Assembly (NCBI RefSeq): GCF_009688965.1
Contig: NZ_AP021875.1
Coordinates: 1,426,001 to 1,490,000 of the forward strand
Direction of reading: 5' to 3'
DNA from: Desulfosarcina widdelii
Lineage (GTDB): Bacteria; Desulfobacterota; Desulfobacteria; Desulfobacterales; Desulfosarcinaceae
DNA: 64,000 nt
Positions 1 to 9,223 of the stretch are shown in pieces (within the stretch, counting starts at the first letter, position 1; every line of letters starts with the position of its first letter). The translations under genes and the position numbers were made by a program. Below the pieces are notes generated by a model. That model ran no database searches. It had not been told where the DNA came from and worked only from the letters and a program-made list of their open reading frames with translations.

Positions 1-200
1 TCGGGTTCTTTTCTGCGCTTGCGGACAACGACCCTTTTGGAGCTGTCGCCTTGCGTACGGTTTTCGGACACCGATTTGAGCCACAAACTTTGGTTTTCTT
101 TCTGCAAACGCTGTTTGAGGTCCTCGTAGGTTTCATCCGCGCTGAACTTGACGTTCATCTCGCGCAGCATCTGCTGAATTTCCAGTTTGCTCAGTTCCAT
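1..200 (-). CDS. HeH/SAP-like domain protein, N-terminal part (runs off window)
   Basis: Reading the minus strand from an ATG at 200 gives 66 codons without a stop before the window edge, so only the N terminus is present. Residues 2-33 (starting MELSKLEIQQMLREM) look like a helix-extension-helix (HeH/SAP/LEM-like) module: short helix, turn with an aromatic residue and an acidic stretch, then a second helix ending in Leu-Lys-Gln-Arg-Leu. Such modules often bind nucleic acid. A basic stretch (VVVRKRRKE) follows near residue 57. No good Shine-Dalgarno sequence is visible before the ATG, so the start is less certain than the frame. The rest of the protein, and therefore its function, lies outside the window. 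Confidence 0.6.
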   Translation of the reverse strand, partial: MELSKLEIQQMLREMNVKFSADETYEDLKQRLQKENQSLWLKSVSENRTQGDSSKRVVVRKRRKEP

Positions 201-955
201 CTTTGCTGTCACTCACTTTTTAAAATAACGGCGCTTTTTTATCAGCGTTGGAACCATGGGGACGCTGCCCCGCCGATCTCTTTTGACAAAGGGAAAAGTA
301 ACTACAACAACTGAATCCCGGATGCAATTCCTTTTTCGCGTTCCTTTCTAAAAGGTCCGCCACTGCATCGATTTTTAGGACATTGGTGCCTTCATACCTA
401 ACCCGCCAGAGATCCCATGTAAAGGCACGGCGCGCCGTGCGCTTATGAGAACCATTGATGCAAATATGAGACGGACGGCAAAGCTCACGGGAAACAGCAT
501 TACCCTACTCTCGATCATTCTGGCAGTCGAAAAATCCGCATTGCCGTTAAAGGATAACTCGAAAGACCATTGCGAAATCGATTGTATAAAAAAATGCACA
601 TATGCGAAAGCGCAGGGATGACAGGACGGGCGACTTTCCTCGGTTTCATCGGAATGATCTGGTCTCTTTTTCCCCTACCCCTAAAACAGTATTTTATTTT
701 ATAACAAAAAGTTAAACGCATATTCGCATAATTCCGGGTGGTGCCATCGCACCGTCTGGAAATTCAAAGAGATGTTCAAAAATCCCGGCGGCATGCGAAT
801 TGCTGCATTCGAATAAGGAAACGTCGATTTTCAGGTGCCTTCTTTTCAGAGTGCCTGCCGGAAGCGATCCTTTTCGGGATGTAGCGGCTGCAGGCGGCCC
901 CGGAACCACCTGGTTCGTCAAATCGATGCAACACCATGAATGATTGGAGGATCTC
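201..955. other. Intergenic region, about 750 bp, no gene recognised
   Basis: Only short open frames without homology-like composition or ribosome binding sites occur here. It holds a 16-bp perfect palindrome (425-440) and an AT-rich stretch around 680-710 that could be the promoter of the membrane-protein operon starting at 956, although I could not pick convincing -35/-10 boxes. Confidence 0.5.
425..440. repeat. 16-bp perfect palindrome
   Basis: GCACGGCG followed directly by its reverse complement CGCCGTGC. It sits in the middle of a long non-coding stretch. It may be a protein-binding site; without a loop it is a poor RNA hairpin. Confidence 0.45.
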
Positions 956-2449
956 ATGCCAGATGCAACGATCTTGTTCAATATCACGCCGGTACCGTTT
1001 TTATCCGTGCTGGTGTGGATTTTTTTGAGCATCGCGGCCATGTATTTTGCCCGCCGTCCTTTTCACGACGCTATGGCCTCGCTGGGCCGGTTGATCCACA
1101 ACGCCATGCGCTTGGCCGCCGCTTCGGTCAGGAGCGCCCAGGAGCGCCTGGACATCCGCAACCGGGAGGTGCTTCTGGCTGCGGGCATGGAACAGGCCGA
1201 ACGCCGCACCGAACGTGAATTCGAGCGCATCGGCACGGCGGTTGATCGCAACCTGAAGGCGTATCCCCAGCTTCAGCGCCAACTGCGGGAAAACCTGCTC
1301 AAGCTGGAGGACGACTACAAGCAGAGCGCCGAAATCCCCCAGGGCCTCTCGGACTGGGTCAAGGTGATCGACGCCATCGCCGCCATCAAGCCCTCGGGCG
1401 ATCCCATGGTGGCCAACATTCTCGAAGACATTCACAACACCCTGAAGGAGCAACACAAGATCGCCCTGGAGGGGCACCGCAAGGCGGTTTCCCAGCGTCA
1501 CGGAATTCTCTCCCGCATGGTCCCCCAATGGCGTGCAACGGACAAGACCCTCAGCGGACTGGAAAAAGCCATCACCGATCTGACCGCCCGTTCCCAGGCG
1601 GTGGACCGCTGCATGGTCGACTATGAAACCGTTCGCACCCAAAGCGACGCCGCCGAACGTCAGCTTTCCTCCTCCTCGCTGACCCAGTTTTTCACCTCCG
1701 GCCTGGTATTGGGCGTGTTCATCATCGGCGCCATCATCAACTTCAACCTGGTGGCTCTGCCCATGTCCGAAATGGTGGGCGGCGCCAGCTATATCGGCTC
1801 CTTTCGCACCTCCGATGTGGCCGGCATGTTCATCGTCTGCCTGGAAGTGGTTGTGGGTATCTTTCTCATGGACGCCCTGCGCTTTACCCGTCTGTTTTCC
1901 GTCATCGGCTGTCTGGACGACAAGAAGCGAACCTGGTTCTTCTGGATCCTGCTGATCATGCTGACCATTCTGGCCGGTGTGGAATCCTCCCTGGCTTTCA
2001 TGCGCGACCGCATCGCCGCTGACATGGAGGCTCTGCGCCAGAGCCTGGCCGGGATCGAACCGTCCGCCGTTGCGGCCAGCAAGATCCCCACCATCGGCCA
2101 GATGATCCTGGGTTTCATCCTGCCGTTTATTCTCACCACGGTGGCCATGCCCTTCGAAACCTTCATCTCGTCTTCACGGACGGTGCTGGGCATGGCCGCT
2201 TCCTGGGGATTGCGTGCCCTGGCCTTTTTTCTGCGGCTGGCGGGCAACCTGGGCTTTTACCTGGGCCGGCTGGTGGTCAACGTTTACGACCTGGTGATCT
2301 TCCCGGCCCTCTGGCTGGAGGCGCTGATCGCCCGCAAGATCGCTTCCACATCTGCTGAGAAGCATGCCGAACAGGATGAATCGGACAACCGGAAAACGCC
2401 CATGACCATGCTCGAGGAGGCTGCACCATGCAAAAAAACAAACGACTGA
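956..2449 (+). CDS. Multi-pass membrane protein with coiled-coil domain, unknown function
   Basis: The start is the ATG at 956, five bases after a strong GGAGG; an in-frame TTG at 944 lies inside that ribosome site and is rejected. The 497-residue protein has one N-terminal transmembrane helix (about 11-32), then about 200 residues of charged, helix-rich sequence with Gln/Leu heptad character (about 60-240). Four or more membrane segments follow (about 245-270, 289-310, 325-345, 379-402 and a long hydrophobic stretch 410-455), then a short charged cytoplasmic-type tail. I do not recognise the family. The last 22 bases overlap the next gene, a VWA lipoprotein, so the two are translationally coupled and probably work together at the cell envelope. 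The architecture would suit a scaffold or channel-like partner of a surface VWA protein; that is inference. Confidence 0.8.
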   Translation: MPDATILFNITPVPFLSVLVWIFLSIAAMYFARRPFHDAMASLGRLIHNAMRLAAASVRSAQERLDIRNREVLLAAGMEQAERRTEREFERIGTAVDRNLKAYPQLQRQLRENLLKLEDDYKQSAEIPQGLSDWVKVIDAIAAIKPSGDPMVANILEDIHNTLKEQHKIALEGHRKAVSQRHGILSRMVPQWRATDKTLSGLEKAITDLTARSQAVDRCMVDYETVRTQSDAAERQLSSSSLTQFFTSGLVLGVFIIGAIINFNLVALPMSEMVGGASYIGSFRTSDVAGMFIVCLEVVVGIFLMDALRFTRLFSVIGCLDDKKRTWFFWILLIMLTILAGVESSLAFMRDRIAADMEALRQSLAGIEPSAVAASKIPTIGQMILGFILPFILTTVAMPFETFISSSRTVLGMAASWGLRALAFFLRLAGNLGFYLGRLVVNVYDLVIFPALWLEALIARKIASTSAEKHAEQDESDNRKTPMTMLEEAAPCKKTND

Positions 2450-3099
2450 TGCGTCTATCGCTGCTCGTTGTCGCCCTGGCGGCCATGGTGACGGCTGTGG
2501 CCGGATGCACCCAGAAAACCAATCATACCCGAGGGGTTTATATGCTGGTGGACACATCCGGCACCTATACGGACGAGTTGAACAAGGCCCGGGCCATCAT
2601 CAACTACCTGCTGGGGACCCTCACTCCGGGGGACACCATGGCCATCGGCCGCATCGACACGGGCAGCTTCAGCGAAAAGGACATTGTCGCCAAGGTGACC
2701 TTCGACCAGCGGCCCTCTGTGGCCAACACCCAGAAACGCGCTTTCCAGAAAAAGGTGGCCGACTTCGTATCGAAGGTGAAAAGCAGCAGCCATACGGACA
2801 TTTCCGGCGGCCTGCTCCAGGCGGTGGAGTATTTAAACGAGTCCGGATCCGGAGAAAAGTACATCCTGATCTTCTCCGATTTGAAAGAAGAGCTGGCCAA
2901 AGGCCATGTGCGCGACGTTCCCTTTCAACTGGACGAGTTCAATATCATCGCCCTGAATGTGACCAAACTGCGGGACGATATCCGCGACCCCAAACAATAC
3001 ATGCAGCGTGTGGAACAATGGCGGGCAAAAACGGAAGGCGGCGGCGGGAATTGGCGATTGATCAACGACCTGGAGCGGCTGGACAATATCTTTTCCTGA
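2428..3099 (+). CDS. VWA-domain lipoprotein
   Basis: The 223-residue protein begins with a charged N terminus and hydrophobic helix ending in a lipobox (V-A-G-C, Cys27), so it should be a lipoprotein. The mature part resembles a von Willebrand factor A domain: YMLVDTSGT (about 39-46) matches the MIDAS D-x-S-x-S/T start, and IFSDLKEE lies where the second metal-binding Asp loop is expected. The C terminus ends in an amphipathic stretch without further domains. The start ATG follows GAGGAGG and overlaps the end of the preceding membrane-protein gene by 22 bases. VWA lipoproteins usually mediate metal-dependent protein-protein contacts; the natural partner is the coupled membrane protein. A terminator follows directly. 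Substrate and role are unknown. Confidence 0.82.
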   Translation: MQKNKRLMRLSLLVVALAAMVTAVAGCTQKTNHTRGVYMLVDTSGTYTDELNKARAIINYLLGTLTPGDTMAIGRIDTGSFSEKDIVAKVTFDQRPSVANTQKRAFQKKVADFVSKVKSSSHTDISGGLLQAVEYLNESGSGEKYILIFSDLKEELAKGHVRDVPFQLDEFNIIALNVTKLRDDIRDPKQYMQRVEQWRAKTEGGGGNWRLINDLERLDNIFS

Positions 3100-3121
3100 T
3101 CGAAAAATAGCGTTCATCGAT

Positions 3122-3152
3122 AAAAAAAAGCGCCCCATAGGGCGCTTTTTTT
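3122..3152. terminator. Bidirectional rho-independent terminator
   Basis: A-run, then GCGCCC, a 4-5 base loop, GGGCGC and a T-run: the structure reads as a terminator on both strands. It lies between the convergent VWA lipoprotein gene and the methyltransferase gene, and overlaps the latter's stop codon. Confidence 0.9.
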
Positions 3153-4593
3153 AAAAGACGAACTTTTTCTCCATCAGCTTCTTCTTCTGCTGGATGACGT
3201 ATTCTTCCAATTCCTGTTCCAACACCGGATCGATGGGCGGCTTTTCATACCCTTCCAAACGTTTTTCCAGTATGCTCCGGGTTTGATCGGCCACACGGCG
3301 GGCGCCCTGGGTCGCCCAGGTCTGATAGTCGTCGCGGGTAAACAGGTACGGCTGATAGAGGCTGCGGCAGTGTTTGAAGGTGGTCGGATGGGTCAGGTAA
3401 TTGCCGTCGCTGCCCATGCTCTTGATGGTATCGACATCAATGGATTCCACGTTGATGTCCATGGCCTTGAGCACACGCCGCAAGGTGCGGCACACCTCTT
3501 CGTCCATAATCCATTTTTCGAAGCTCATGGAGATGTAGGAGCCCAACTGGCCGCAGGCATGCAGGATGAAATTGGCCCCGTTTCTCACGGCGGTACTCAT
3601 CATCAGGGTGCCTTCTGCAGCAGCCTGGGAGTCCAGGCAATGGGAATTGGTCAGCATGCCCCCGGTTCGGCAGGGGACCTTGTAGTGCCGGGCCAGTTGA
3701 ATCACCGCAGAGGCCAACACCACAGCCTCGGGAGCGCCCACGGCCGAGGCCACGGTGCGCATATCCGACGGGGCCGACACCGATCCGTACACCACCGGCG
3801 TACCCTGACCGGCCAATTGGGCCAGAACAATCCCGCTCAATATCTCGGCGTTGGCCATAGCCAAAAGCCCCGGCAGCGACACCGGCCCGCTGGTGCCGGC
3901 CAGTACCATGTCCGTGATCACCAGCGGCTGACCCAACCGGGCCATGTCAATGATGATCTCGGCCATTTCCGGGCTGTATTTGAGCGGCGAAGCCGCATGC
4001 ACGATGGCGGGCATGACCGGCTGCTTTTTCAATTGATCCAGGCCACCCCAGGCCAGGGCTGCCATGGCCACCGAATCCAGGGCCGCCTGACGAAACGTAC
4101 TGGCCGCCAGAAAGGCTTTGTCGCACATCGTCAGGGTGGCCATCATCATGTCCAGATGGGCAATCTGGGAAGGCACGTCGTTGGGCTGAATCGTGAGGTA
4201 GCCATTCATGTCCAGCTGATCGGAGGTCTGTACGAGTTTGCAGCAGGTCAAGTAGTCTTCCATGACCGCAGGACGCCGCATTCCATCCGCATCTGAAACA
4301 TTGGGCGCCCCTGCCGTGGGCAGAAAAACGAAATCGTCTTCTCCGATGGACACATTGTACTCGGGATTGCGGGCATGCACGACAAATCGCGACGGCACCG
4401 TCTCCAGGGCGCGCATCACCTCCTTTTCGGTGATGAACACCCGGGGATTGGTGACCGTGAAGCCATTGTCTCGAAATAGATCCAGGGCCTCCGGTGAATT
4501 GAATTTAACCCCGGTTTCCGCAAGGATCTCCATGGACGCATCGTGGATCAGATTGATCTCGTCACGGGAAAACACCTGCATGCGATCGCTCAT
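3151..4593 (-). CDS. MttB-family (trimethylamine methyltransferase-like) protein
   Basis: The 480-residue protein matches the COG5598/MttB superfamily over its whole length: N-terminal helix pair (MQVFSRDEINLIHDASMEIL), the TIM-barrel body with Gly-rich strands (GTSGPVSLPGLLAMANAEIL) and the usual C-terminal tail with HPTTFKHCRS. Members move a methyl group from quaternary or tertiary amines such as trimethylamine, glycine betaine or proline betaine to a corrinoid protein. No in-frame amber codon interrupts the gene, so it is of the non-pyrrolysine type, which typically uses betaines rather than trimethylamine. The ATG at 4593 is preferred over a GTG at 4599 because a GGAG lies at proper distance only from the ATG. 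No corrinoid protein or reactivase gene is nearby, so the acceptor must be encoded elsewhere. Exact substrate unknown. Confidence 0.88.
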   Translation of the reverse strand: MSDRMQVFSRDEINLIHDASMEILAETGVKFNSPEALDLFRDNGFTVTNPRVFITEKEVMRALETVPSRFVVHARNPEYNVSIGEDDFVFLPTAGAPNVSDADGMRRPAVMEDYLTCCKLVQTSDQLDMNGYLTIQPNDVPSQIAHLDMMMATLTMCDKAFLAASTFRQAALDSVAMAALAWGGLDQLKKQPVMPAIVHAASPLKYSPEMAEIIIDMARLGQPLVITDMVLAGTSGPVSLPGLLAMANAEILSGIVLAQLAGQGTPVVYGSVSAPSDMRTVASAVGAPEAVVLASAVIQLARHYKVPCRTGGMLTNSHCLDSQAAAEGTLMMSTAVRNGANFILHACGQLGSYISMSFEKWIMDEEVCRTLRRVLKAMDINVESIDVDTIKSMGSDGNYLTHPTTFKHCRSLYQPYLFTRDDYQTWATQGARRVADQTRSILEKRLEGYEKPPIDPVLEQELEEYVIQQKKKLMEKKFVF

Positions 4594-4840
4594 CTGCACG
4601 TCTCCAATCGTCCCAAAAAATTTGCCACAATTTTTGCCATCTGCCTTTTTTTGCAGTGAAAGTCAATGCAATTCATTGCCGACCCAGCGTGATTCGTACA
4701 TCATCGTCATAACAACCGGTTTTTCATCCAAGAAGCCAATTTGTCAGTTGAAATATCCCGCCAATTCAATTAGCTTAACGGCTTTAATGTTTATCGCTGC
4801 TGGGAAACCATTTAGGGCAAGTCGGAAAGGAAATCGCAAA

Positions 4841-5962
4841 ATGAAAGGCAAACCGGTCGTTTCACCAATATACATGACAGCCACCTACAAATTTGACCAA
4901 TCCGACGATCTGATCGATGTGGTGCAGAACCAAAGCGGGTACATCTACTCCCGCTGGGACAATCCTTCGGTGGTCGAGGTGGAAACCGCCCTGGCCGCTC
5001 TGGAAGGTTACGAACGCGCCCTTGGGTTCGGATCCGGCATGGCCGCCATCACCACCGCTATCATGTCCCATGTGAAGGCCGGCGACCGCATTGTCTCCAC
5101 CCGGGAAATCTACGGGGGCAGTTTCGAACTGATGGACTCGATCCTGCCGCGCTTCGGCGTCGATGTCACCCTGGTCAATTGCTCCGACGTCGATACGATC
5201 CTGGCTGAAATCGACAAAGGATTGACCCTTTTGTACCTGGAGTCGCCCACCAACCCGTTGCTGCGGGTCGTGGACGTCCCCCGGCTGGCGGCTGCGGCCA
5301 AAGCCAAAGGCGCAACCGTTTTGCTGGATGGAACATTTGCCTCACCGGTAAACCAGCATCCGGCAGACTGGGGAGTGGACGTGCTGATCCACAGCGGAAC
5401 CAAATACCTGGGCGGCCACCACGACGTGACCGCGGGATTCGTCTGCGGCAATTCGCCCTTCTCCGACCGAATCTGGGAATTGAGGAAACATTTCGGCGGG
5501 GTCATGGACCCCATGTCCGCCTTTCTCACACTTCGCGGCATGCAGACCCTGGAATTGCGCATCGCGCGGCAAAACGATAACGCCATGGCCGTGGCCCGAT
5601 TCCTGGACTCGCATCCCAAAATCTCTACCGTGCACTACCCGGGACTCGCCTCGCATCCGGACCATGCCATCGCCGAAAAGCTCCTTTCTGGCTTCGGTGG
5701 CATGCTCAGCTTCGAGGTGGCCGCAGACTTCGACGGCACCAAAAGGGTCATGGACCGTCTGAAAGTCATCAAACTTGCCACCAGCCTGGGCGGCGTCACC
5801 AGCCTGGCCAATCAGCCCATGACCAACACCCACGTCTCCCTGAGCCCCGAAAACCGCGATAAGGCCGGGGTCAAGGAAAACCTGGTACGTCTTTCCGTGG
5901 GTGTCGAAGCGGCAAAACTTCTCATCGACGACCTGAACCAGGCCCTGGGCGCCATCGGATGA
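4841..5962 (+). CDS. Cys/Met metabolism PLP-dependent enzyme (gamma-lyase/gamma-synthase type)
   Basis: 373 residues with all hallmarks of the cystathionine gamma-synthase/methionine gamma-lyase family: an N-terminal Y-S-R-W-D-N-P-S segment (phosphate cup from the neighbouring subunit), GFGSGMAAI, the Y-L-E-S-P-T-N-P signature, and the PLP lysine in SGTKYLGGHHD (Lys188). The C-terminal part keeps the S-L-G-G-V-x-S segment and R-L-S-V-G-V-E. The open frame extends far upstream, but that sequence is low-complexity and unlike the family; the ATG at 4841 follows GGAAAGG and gives a protein lacking only the poorly conserved first 15-20 residues. The gene diverges from the MttB-family gene and is followed by an MFS exporter gene, suggesting a sulfur-amino-acid or methylated-compound function. 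Which beta/gamma-elimination or replacement it catalyses cannot be told from sequence alone. Confidence 0.88.
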   Translation: MKGKPVVSPIYMTATYKFDQSDDLIDVVQNQSGYIYSRWDNPSVVEVETALAALEGYERALGFGSGMAAITTAIMSHVKAGDRIVSTREIYGGSFELMDSILPRFGVDVTLVNCSDVDTILAEIDKGLTLLYLESPTNPLLRVVDVPRLAAAAKAKGATVLLDGTFASPVNQHPADWGVDVLIHSGTKYLGGHHDVTAGFVCGNSPFSDRIWELRKHFGGVMDPMSAFLTLRGMQTLELRIARQNDNAMAVARFLDSHPKISTVHYPGLASHPDHAIAEKLLSGFGGMLSFEVAADFDGTKRVMDRLKVIKLATSLGGVTSLANQPMTNTHVSLSPENRDKAGVKENLVRLSVGVEAAKLLIDDLNQALGAIG

Positions 5963-6026
5963 TCCCTACAGAACGGTCGTTCCATTTTTCTGCGGGTAGC
6001 GAGTAGCAAATTGGAGAGAATTTTCC

Positions 6027-7223
6027 ATGACACCGTCCGGCGACAGGCCACGAAAGCCATTCTGGATCCTGCCGGTAATCGTCTTTTCCCAGTTTGCCGG
6101 CACGTCCATCTGGTTTTCCGGTAATGCGGTCCTGACAGAACTGGTCCAGGCAGGGTCAGCGGGTTCTTCGCTTTCCGGATGGATTACCGGTGCCGTCCAG
6201 ATAGGCTTCATCACCGGCACCCTGGTCTTCGCCTTTTTCTCCATTTCCGACCGATTCTCTCCCCGCCTGGTATTCCTGCTGTGTACGGTTGCCGGCGCCT
6301 TGTTTAATCTGTCGATCATTATTGCATGCACCAGCCTCGTCACTCTTTTACTCCTGCGTTTTGCTGCCGGATTTTTTTTGGCTGGAATCTACCCCGTGGG
6401 TATGAAGATCGCCGCCGGCTGGTATGAAAAAGGGCTTGGCAACGCCCTTGGATTTCTCATCGGCGCTCTGGTCCTGGGAACGGCCTTCCCTCACCTGCTG
6501 AAAGGCGGCTTTTCAGCCCTTTCCTGGCAGGCGGTCATGGCCGTCTCTTCAGGCGTTTGCCTTTTCGGCGGCCTGCTGATGGCCCTTTTGGTTCCGGACG
6601 GTCCATATCTTAAAACCGCCCCGGTCTTCGATCCCAGAGCGCTGACAGCCCTGTTCCGCCGCCGGTTGCTGCGCGCCGCGGCCTTGGGCTACTTCGGCCA
6701 CATGTGGGAATTGTATACCCTCTGGGCCTTCGTTCCCGTTTTTCTGGGCGCCTACGCATCCCAGAACCCCGATGTCTTCTTGAATCTCCCGGTGTGGAGT
6801 TTTGCGATCATCGGCATCGGCAGTCTGGGCTGCATCGTCGGCGGAATGCTGTCCATACGCCATGGCAGTGCGGTGGTGGCCGCCGTACAGCTGGCCGTTT
6901 CCGGCCTCTGCTGCCTGCTCTCTCCTTTAATCTTTGCCCTTTCTCCGCAACTTTTCCTCTCCCTCATGCTGCTCTGGGGAATCACTGTTGTGGGCGATTC
7001 GCCGCAATTCTCGGCCATGGTGGCCCGCACTGCTCCCGGGGAACTGGTGGGCAGCGCCCTGACCCTGGTGAACTGCATCGGTTTCTCCATCACCGTGGTC
7101 AGTCTGGCCGTCGTTCAATGGCTGGCCACCGCCGTGCCGCTGCAATACCTGCTGATGGTTCTGGCAGTAGGCCCTGCGGCCGGCCTGATAGCAATGCGGC
7201 CGCTGTCTCGAAATAAAAAGTAG
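6027..7223 (+). CDS. MFS transporter
   Basis: 398 residues with about twelve hydrophobic segments and no soluble domain, the length and pattern of a major facilitator family transporter. Typical features are the first helix with QFAGTSIWFSGNAV, the loop SDRFSPR after helix 2 (motif A-like position), and the basic segment FRRRLLRAA between the two halves. ATG at 6027 follows TTGGAGAG. It lies 64 bases after the PLP enzyme gene in the same direction and is probably co-transcribed. The transported compound is unknown. A degenerate duplicate of its last quarter lies at 12658-12954, so this gene or a close relative was once present twice. Confidence 0.87.
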   Translation: MTPSGDRPRKPFWILPVIVFSQFAGTSIWFSGNAVLTELVQAGSAGSSLSGWITGAVQIGFITGTLVFAFFSISDRFSPRLVFLLCTVAGALFNLSIIIACTSLVTLLLLRFAAGFFLAGIYPVGMKIAAGWYEKGLGNALGFLIGALVLGTAFPHLLKGGFSALSWQAVMAVSSGVCLFGGLLMALLVPDGPYLKTAPVFDPRALTALFRRRLLRAAALGYFGHMWELYTLWAFVPVFLGAYASQNPDVFLNLPVWSFAIIGIGSLGCIVGGMLSIRHGSAVVAAVQLAVSGLCCLLSPLIFALSPQLFLSLMLLWGITVVGDSPQFSAMVARTAPGELVGSALTLVNCIGFSITVVSLAVVQWLATAVPLQYLLMVLAVGPAAGLIAMRPLSRNKK

Positions 7224-7336
7224 CGAGATTGGCGGGCGGCCTATTTTTCCAGCAATCCTTCACACCGCACTTCCACCCGACTCGGGATGTGTATTTTTTA
7301 CCCGCATATTCATTTGAATAGGGAATATGTTTACAA

Positions 7337-7356
7337 ATTACCCATCAATGGATAAT
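7337..7356. promoter_or_regulatory. 20-bp near-perfect palindrome upstream of zraS-like gene
   Basis: ATTAcCCATca followed by ATGGaTAAT; nine of ten positions per arm pair when centred between the C and A. It lies 55 bases before the kinase start codon in an AT-rich intergenic region, the place of an operator. The binding protein is unknown; the response regulator of the same operon is a candidate. Confidence 0.45.
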
Positions 7357-7411
7357 TTTCAGGTAAGCTTTTTTAAAACCATACCCGCAGCCAAAGGGGG
7401 GAGTGTAACCA

Positions 7412-9223
7412 ATGCGTCCATCCAAGGGGAGGGTCGGTGCCGGCATGCAAACGTCCCCGTGGATCATCCTGGGATCGACGATCATCCTGCTCGTTGCCGT
7501 GATCGTTTTCGCCGTCCAGAATTCTCATCGTGAGAAGCAGTATATGTCAGAAATCCTTACGGCAAAAGGCGCAGCACTGATTCGTGCCGTGGAGGCGGGA
7601 GCCCGCGCCGGCATGATGGGTATGATGTGGGGGGGAGAGCAGTTTCAGCTTCTGTTGGAAGAAACCGGTCGACTGCCCGACGTCCTGTATATGGCGGTCG
7701 TTGATCCCGACGGCATGGTGGTCGCCCACAGCGACCCGTCTAAAATCGGCACTTCGTTTCGCAAAGACCGAAAACTGATCCACCTGGGACCGGATCTGAA
7801 AGAGAACTGGGAACTGGTGGATCTGGATACCGGCGAAAAATCCTTCGAAGTCCATCGCCACTTCCGGCCCCTGTTCACGGAAAACGGCGCCGAATACAGC
7901 CACATGCGCCAAATGATGCACCGGCATCGGATGATGCCTGTTCCTCAGGACGATTGGCTGGCTTCGAACAAACAAGAGCAACGGCTTATCGTCGTCGGAC
8001 TGGATGTGGAACCGTTTGAATCGGCCATGCGTGAGGACATTCGAACAACCGTGGTCATGTCTGCGATTGTCCTGCTCACCGGTTTCGCCGGCTTTGTTTC
8101 GTTCTTCTGGAGACGCAGCTATCGTGCGGCCAGACGATCACTGCAGGATACCAGCGCCTTTGCTGACGAGCTGGTCACCCACCTCCCCATTGGTCTTGTC
8201 GCCACGGATCAAAGCGGCCGCATCACCTTTTTCAATGCGGCCGCCGAAACCATCACAGGCTTGACGGCGGCGACGGTACGCGGGCGGCCGGCGCAAGATT
8301 TTCTGCCTGCCCATCTGTGCGGCCTGGATCAATGGTTCGACGAAGGAGAGCCCGTCAACGAGCGGGAAACCGAGTGCACGTTTGCCGATGGCCGTACCGT
8401 GCCGCTGAGCATCAGTGCGGCGCGGATCGTGAACGAAGTCGGTAAATTCGTGGGCGAGGTCCTGATTCTCAAGGATCTGCGGGAGGTGCGACGCCTGGAG
8501 GCCGAGGTCCGGCGCCAGGACAAATTGGCCGCCCTGGGCAAACTGGCCGCCGGTGTGGCCCATGAGATCCGCAATCCTCTGAGTTCCATCAAGGGCTTGA
8601 CCACTTTTTTTGGTGATCAATTCTCCGAAGGCAGCGAAGCCAAATCCGCCGCCGGGGTGATGGTCCAGGAAGTGGATCGGCTCAATCGGGCCATTTCCGA
8701 ACTGCTGGACTTTGCCCGGCCGACCGATCTGAAGCGCCAACCCACCGATATTGCACCCCTGCTGACCCGCTCCATCCAATTGGTCAACCAGGACGCCGCC
8801 AACCAGAAGGTACAGGTCGAGTTGGATCTCGCCGACGACATCTGCCAGGTCAGTGTCGATCCGGACCGGCTCAACCAGTGTCTGCTCAACCTCTACCTCA
8901 ATGCGATCCAGGCCATGAGCAGCGGCGGCACGTTGCGGATTGGCTGCGACATGGAAGACGGCCGCAGCGTGCGCATCCGGATCAGCGACACGGGGCCGGG
9001 CATCGACGCCGACCATCTCGGAAAAATCTTCGATCCCTATTTCACCACCAAGAACAAAGGCACCGGACTGGGACTGGCCGTGGTGCATAAAATTATCGAC
9101 GCCCATCAGGCCCATCTCCATGTGGAAAGCATCCCCGGCAAAGGGACGACTATGACCATCCGGCTTGCCTGTATCTCCGGCCTTGTCGAAAAGGAAGAAA
9201 GCCATGACCGCAAACCGGCTTAG
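7412..9223 (+). CDS. zraS: ZraS/HydH-like sensor histidine kinase
   Basis: 603 residues. Transmembrane helix 1 (about 17-35), a periplasmic sensor domain, transmembrane helix 2 (about 211-232), a PAS domain (about 245-345), HisKA with the phospho-accepting His384 in VAHEIRNPLSSIKG, and a HATPase_c domain with NLYLNAIQAM (N box), DTGPGID and GTGLGLAVV (G boxes). Near the end of the periplasmic domain (about 163-175) there is a His/Met-rich run, HMRQMMHRHRMM, a plausible metal-binding element fitting a zinc sensor. The start follows a GGGGGGAG. The gene overlaps the next, a sigma-54 response regulator, by 20 bases, and a ZraP-like periplasmic gene lies downstream, which together make the ZraSRP assignment good. 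The actual ligand is not proven by sequence. Confidence 0.88.
   Translation: MRPSKGRVGAGMQTSPWIILGSTIILLVAVIVFAVQNSHREKQYMSEILTAKGAALIRAVEAGARAGMMGMMWGGEQFQLLLEETGRLPDVLYMAVVDPDGMVVAHSDPSKIGTSFRKDRKLIHLGPDLKENWELVDLDTGEKSFEVHRHFRPLFTENGAEYSHMRQMMHRHRMMPVPQDDWLASNKQEQRLIVVGLDVEPFESAMREDIRTTVVMSAIVLLTGFAGFVSFFWRRSYRAARRSLQDTSAFADELVTHLPIGLVATDQSGRITFFNAAAETITGLTAATVRGRPAQDFLPAHLCGLDQWFDEGEPVNERETECTFADGRTVPLSISAARIVNEVGKFVGEVLILKDLREVRRLEAEVRRQDKLAALGKLAAGVAHEIRNPLSSIKGLTTFFGDQFSEGSEAKSAAGVMVQEVDRLNRAISELLDFARPTDLKRQPTDIAPLLTRSIQLVNQDAANQKVQVELDLADDICQVSVDPDRLNQCLLNLYLNAIQAMSSGGTLRIGCDMEDGRSVRIRISDTGPGIDADHLGKIFDPYFTTKNKGTGLGLAVVHKIIDAHQAHLHVESIPGKGTTMTIRLACISGLVEKEESHDRKPA

Noticed and set aside
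4621..4660. TGGCA-rich stretch upstream of the MttB-family gene as a sigma-54 promoter
   Set aside because: The -12 element does not match TTGC at the required distance.
4262..4840. N-terminal extension of the PLP enzyme gene
   Set aside because: The frame is open but overlaps the divergent methyltransferase gene, has no family similarity and no ribosome site; ATG 4841 fits the family.
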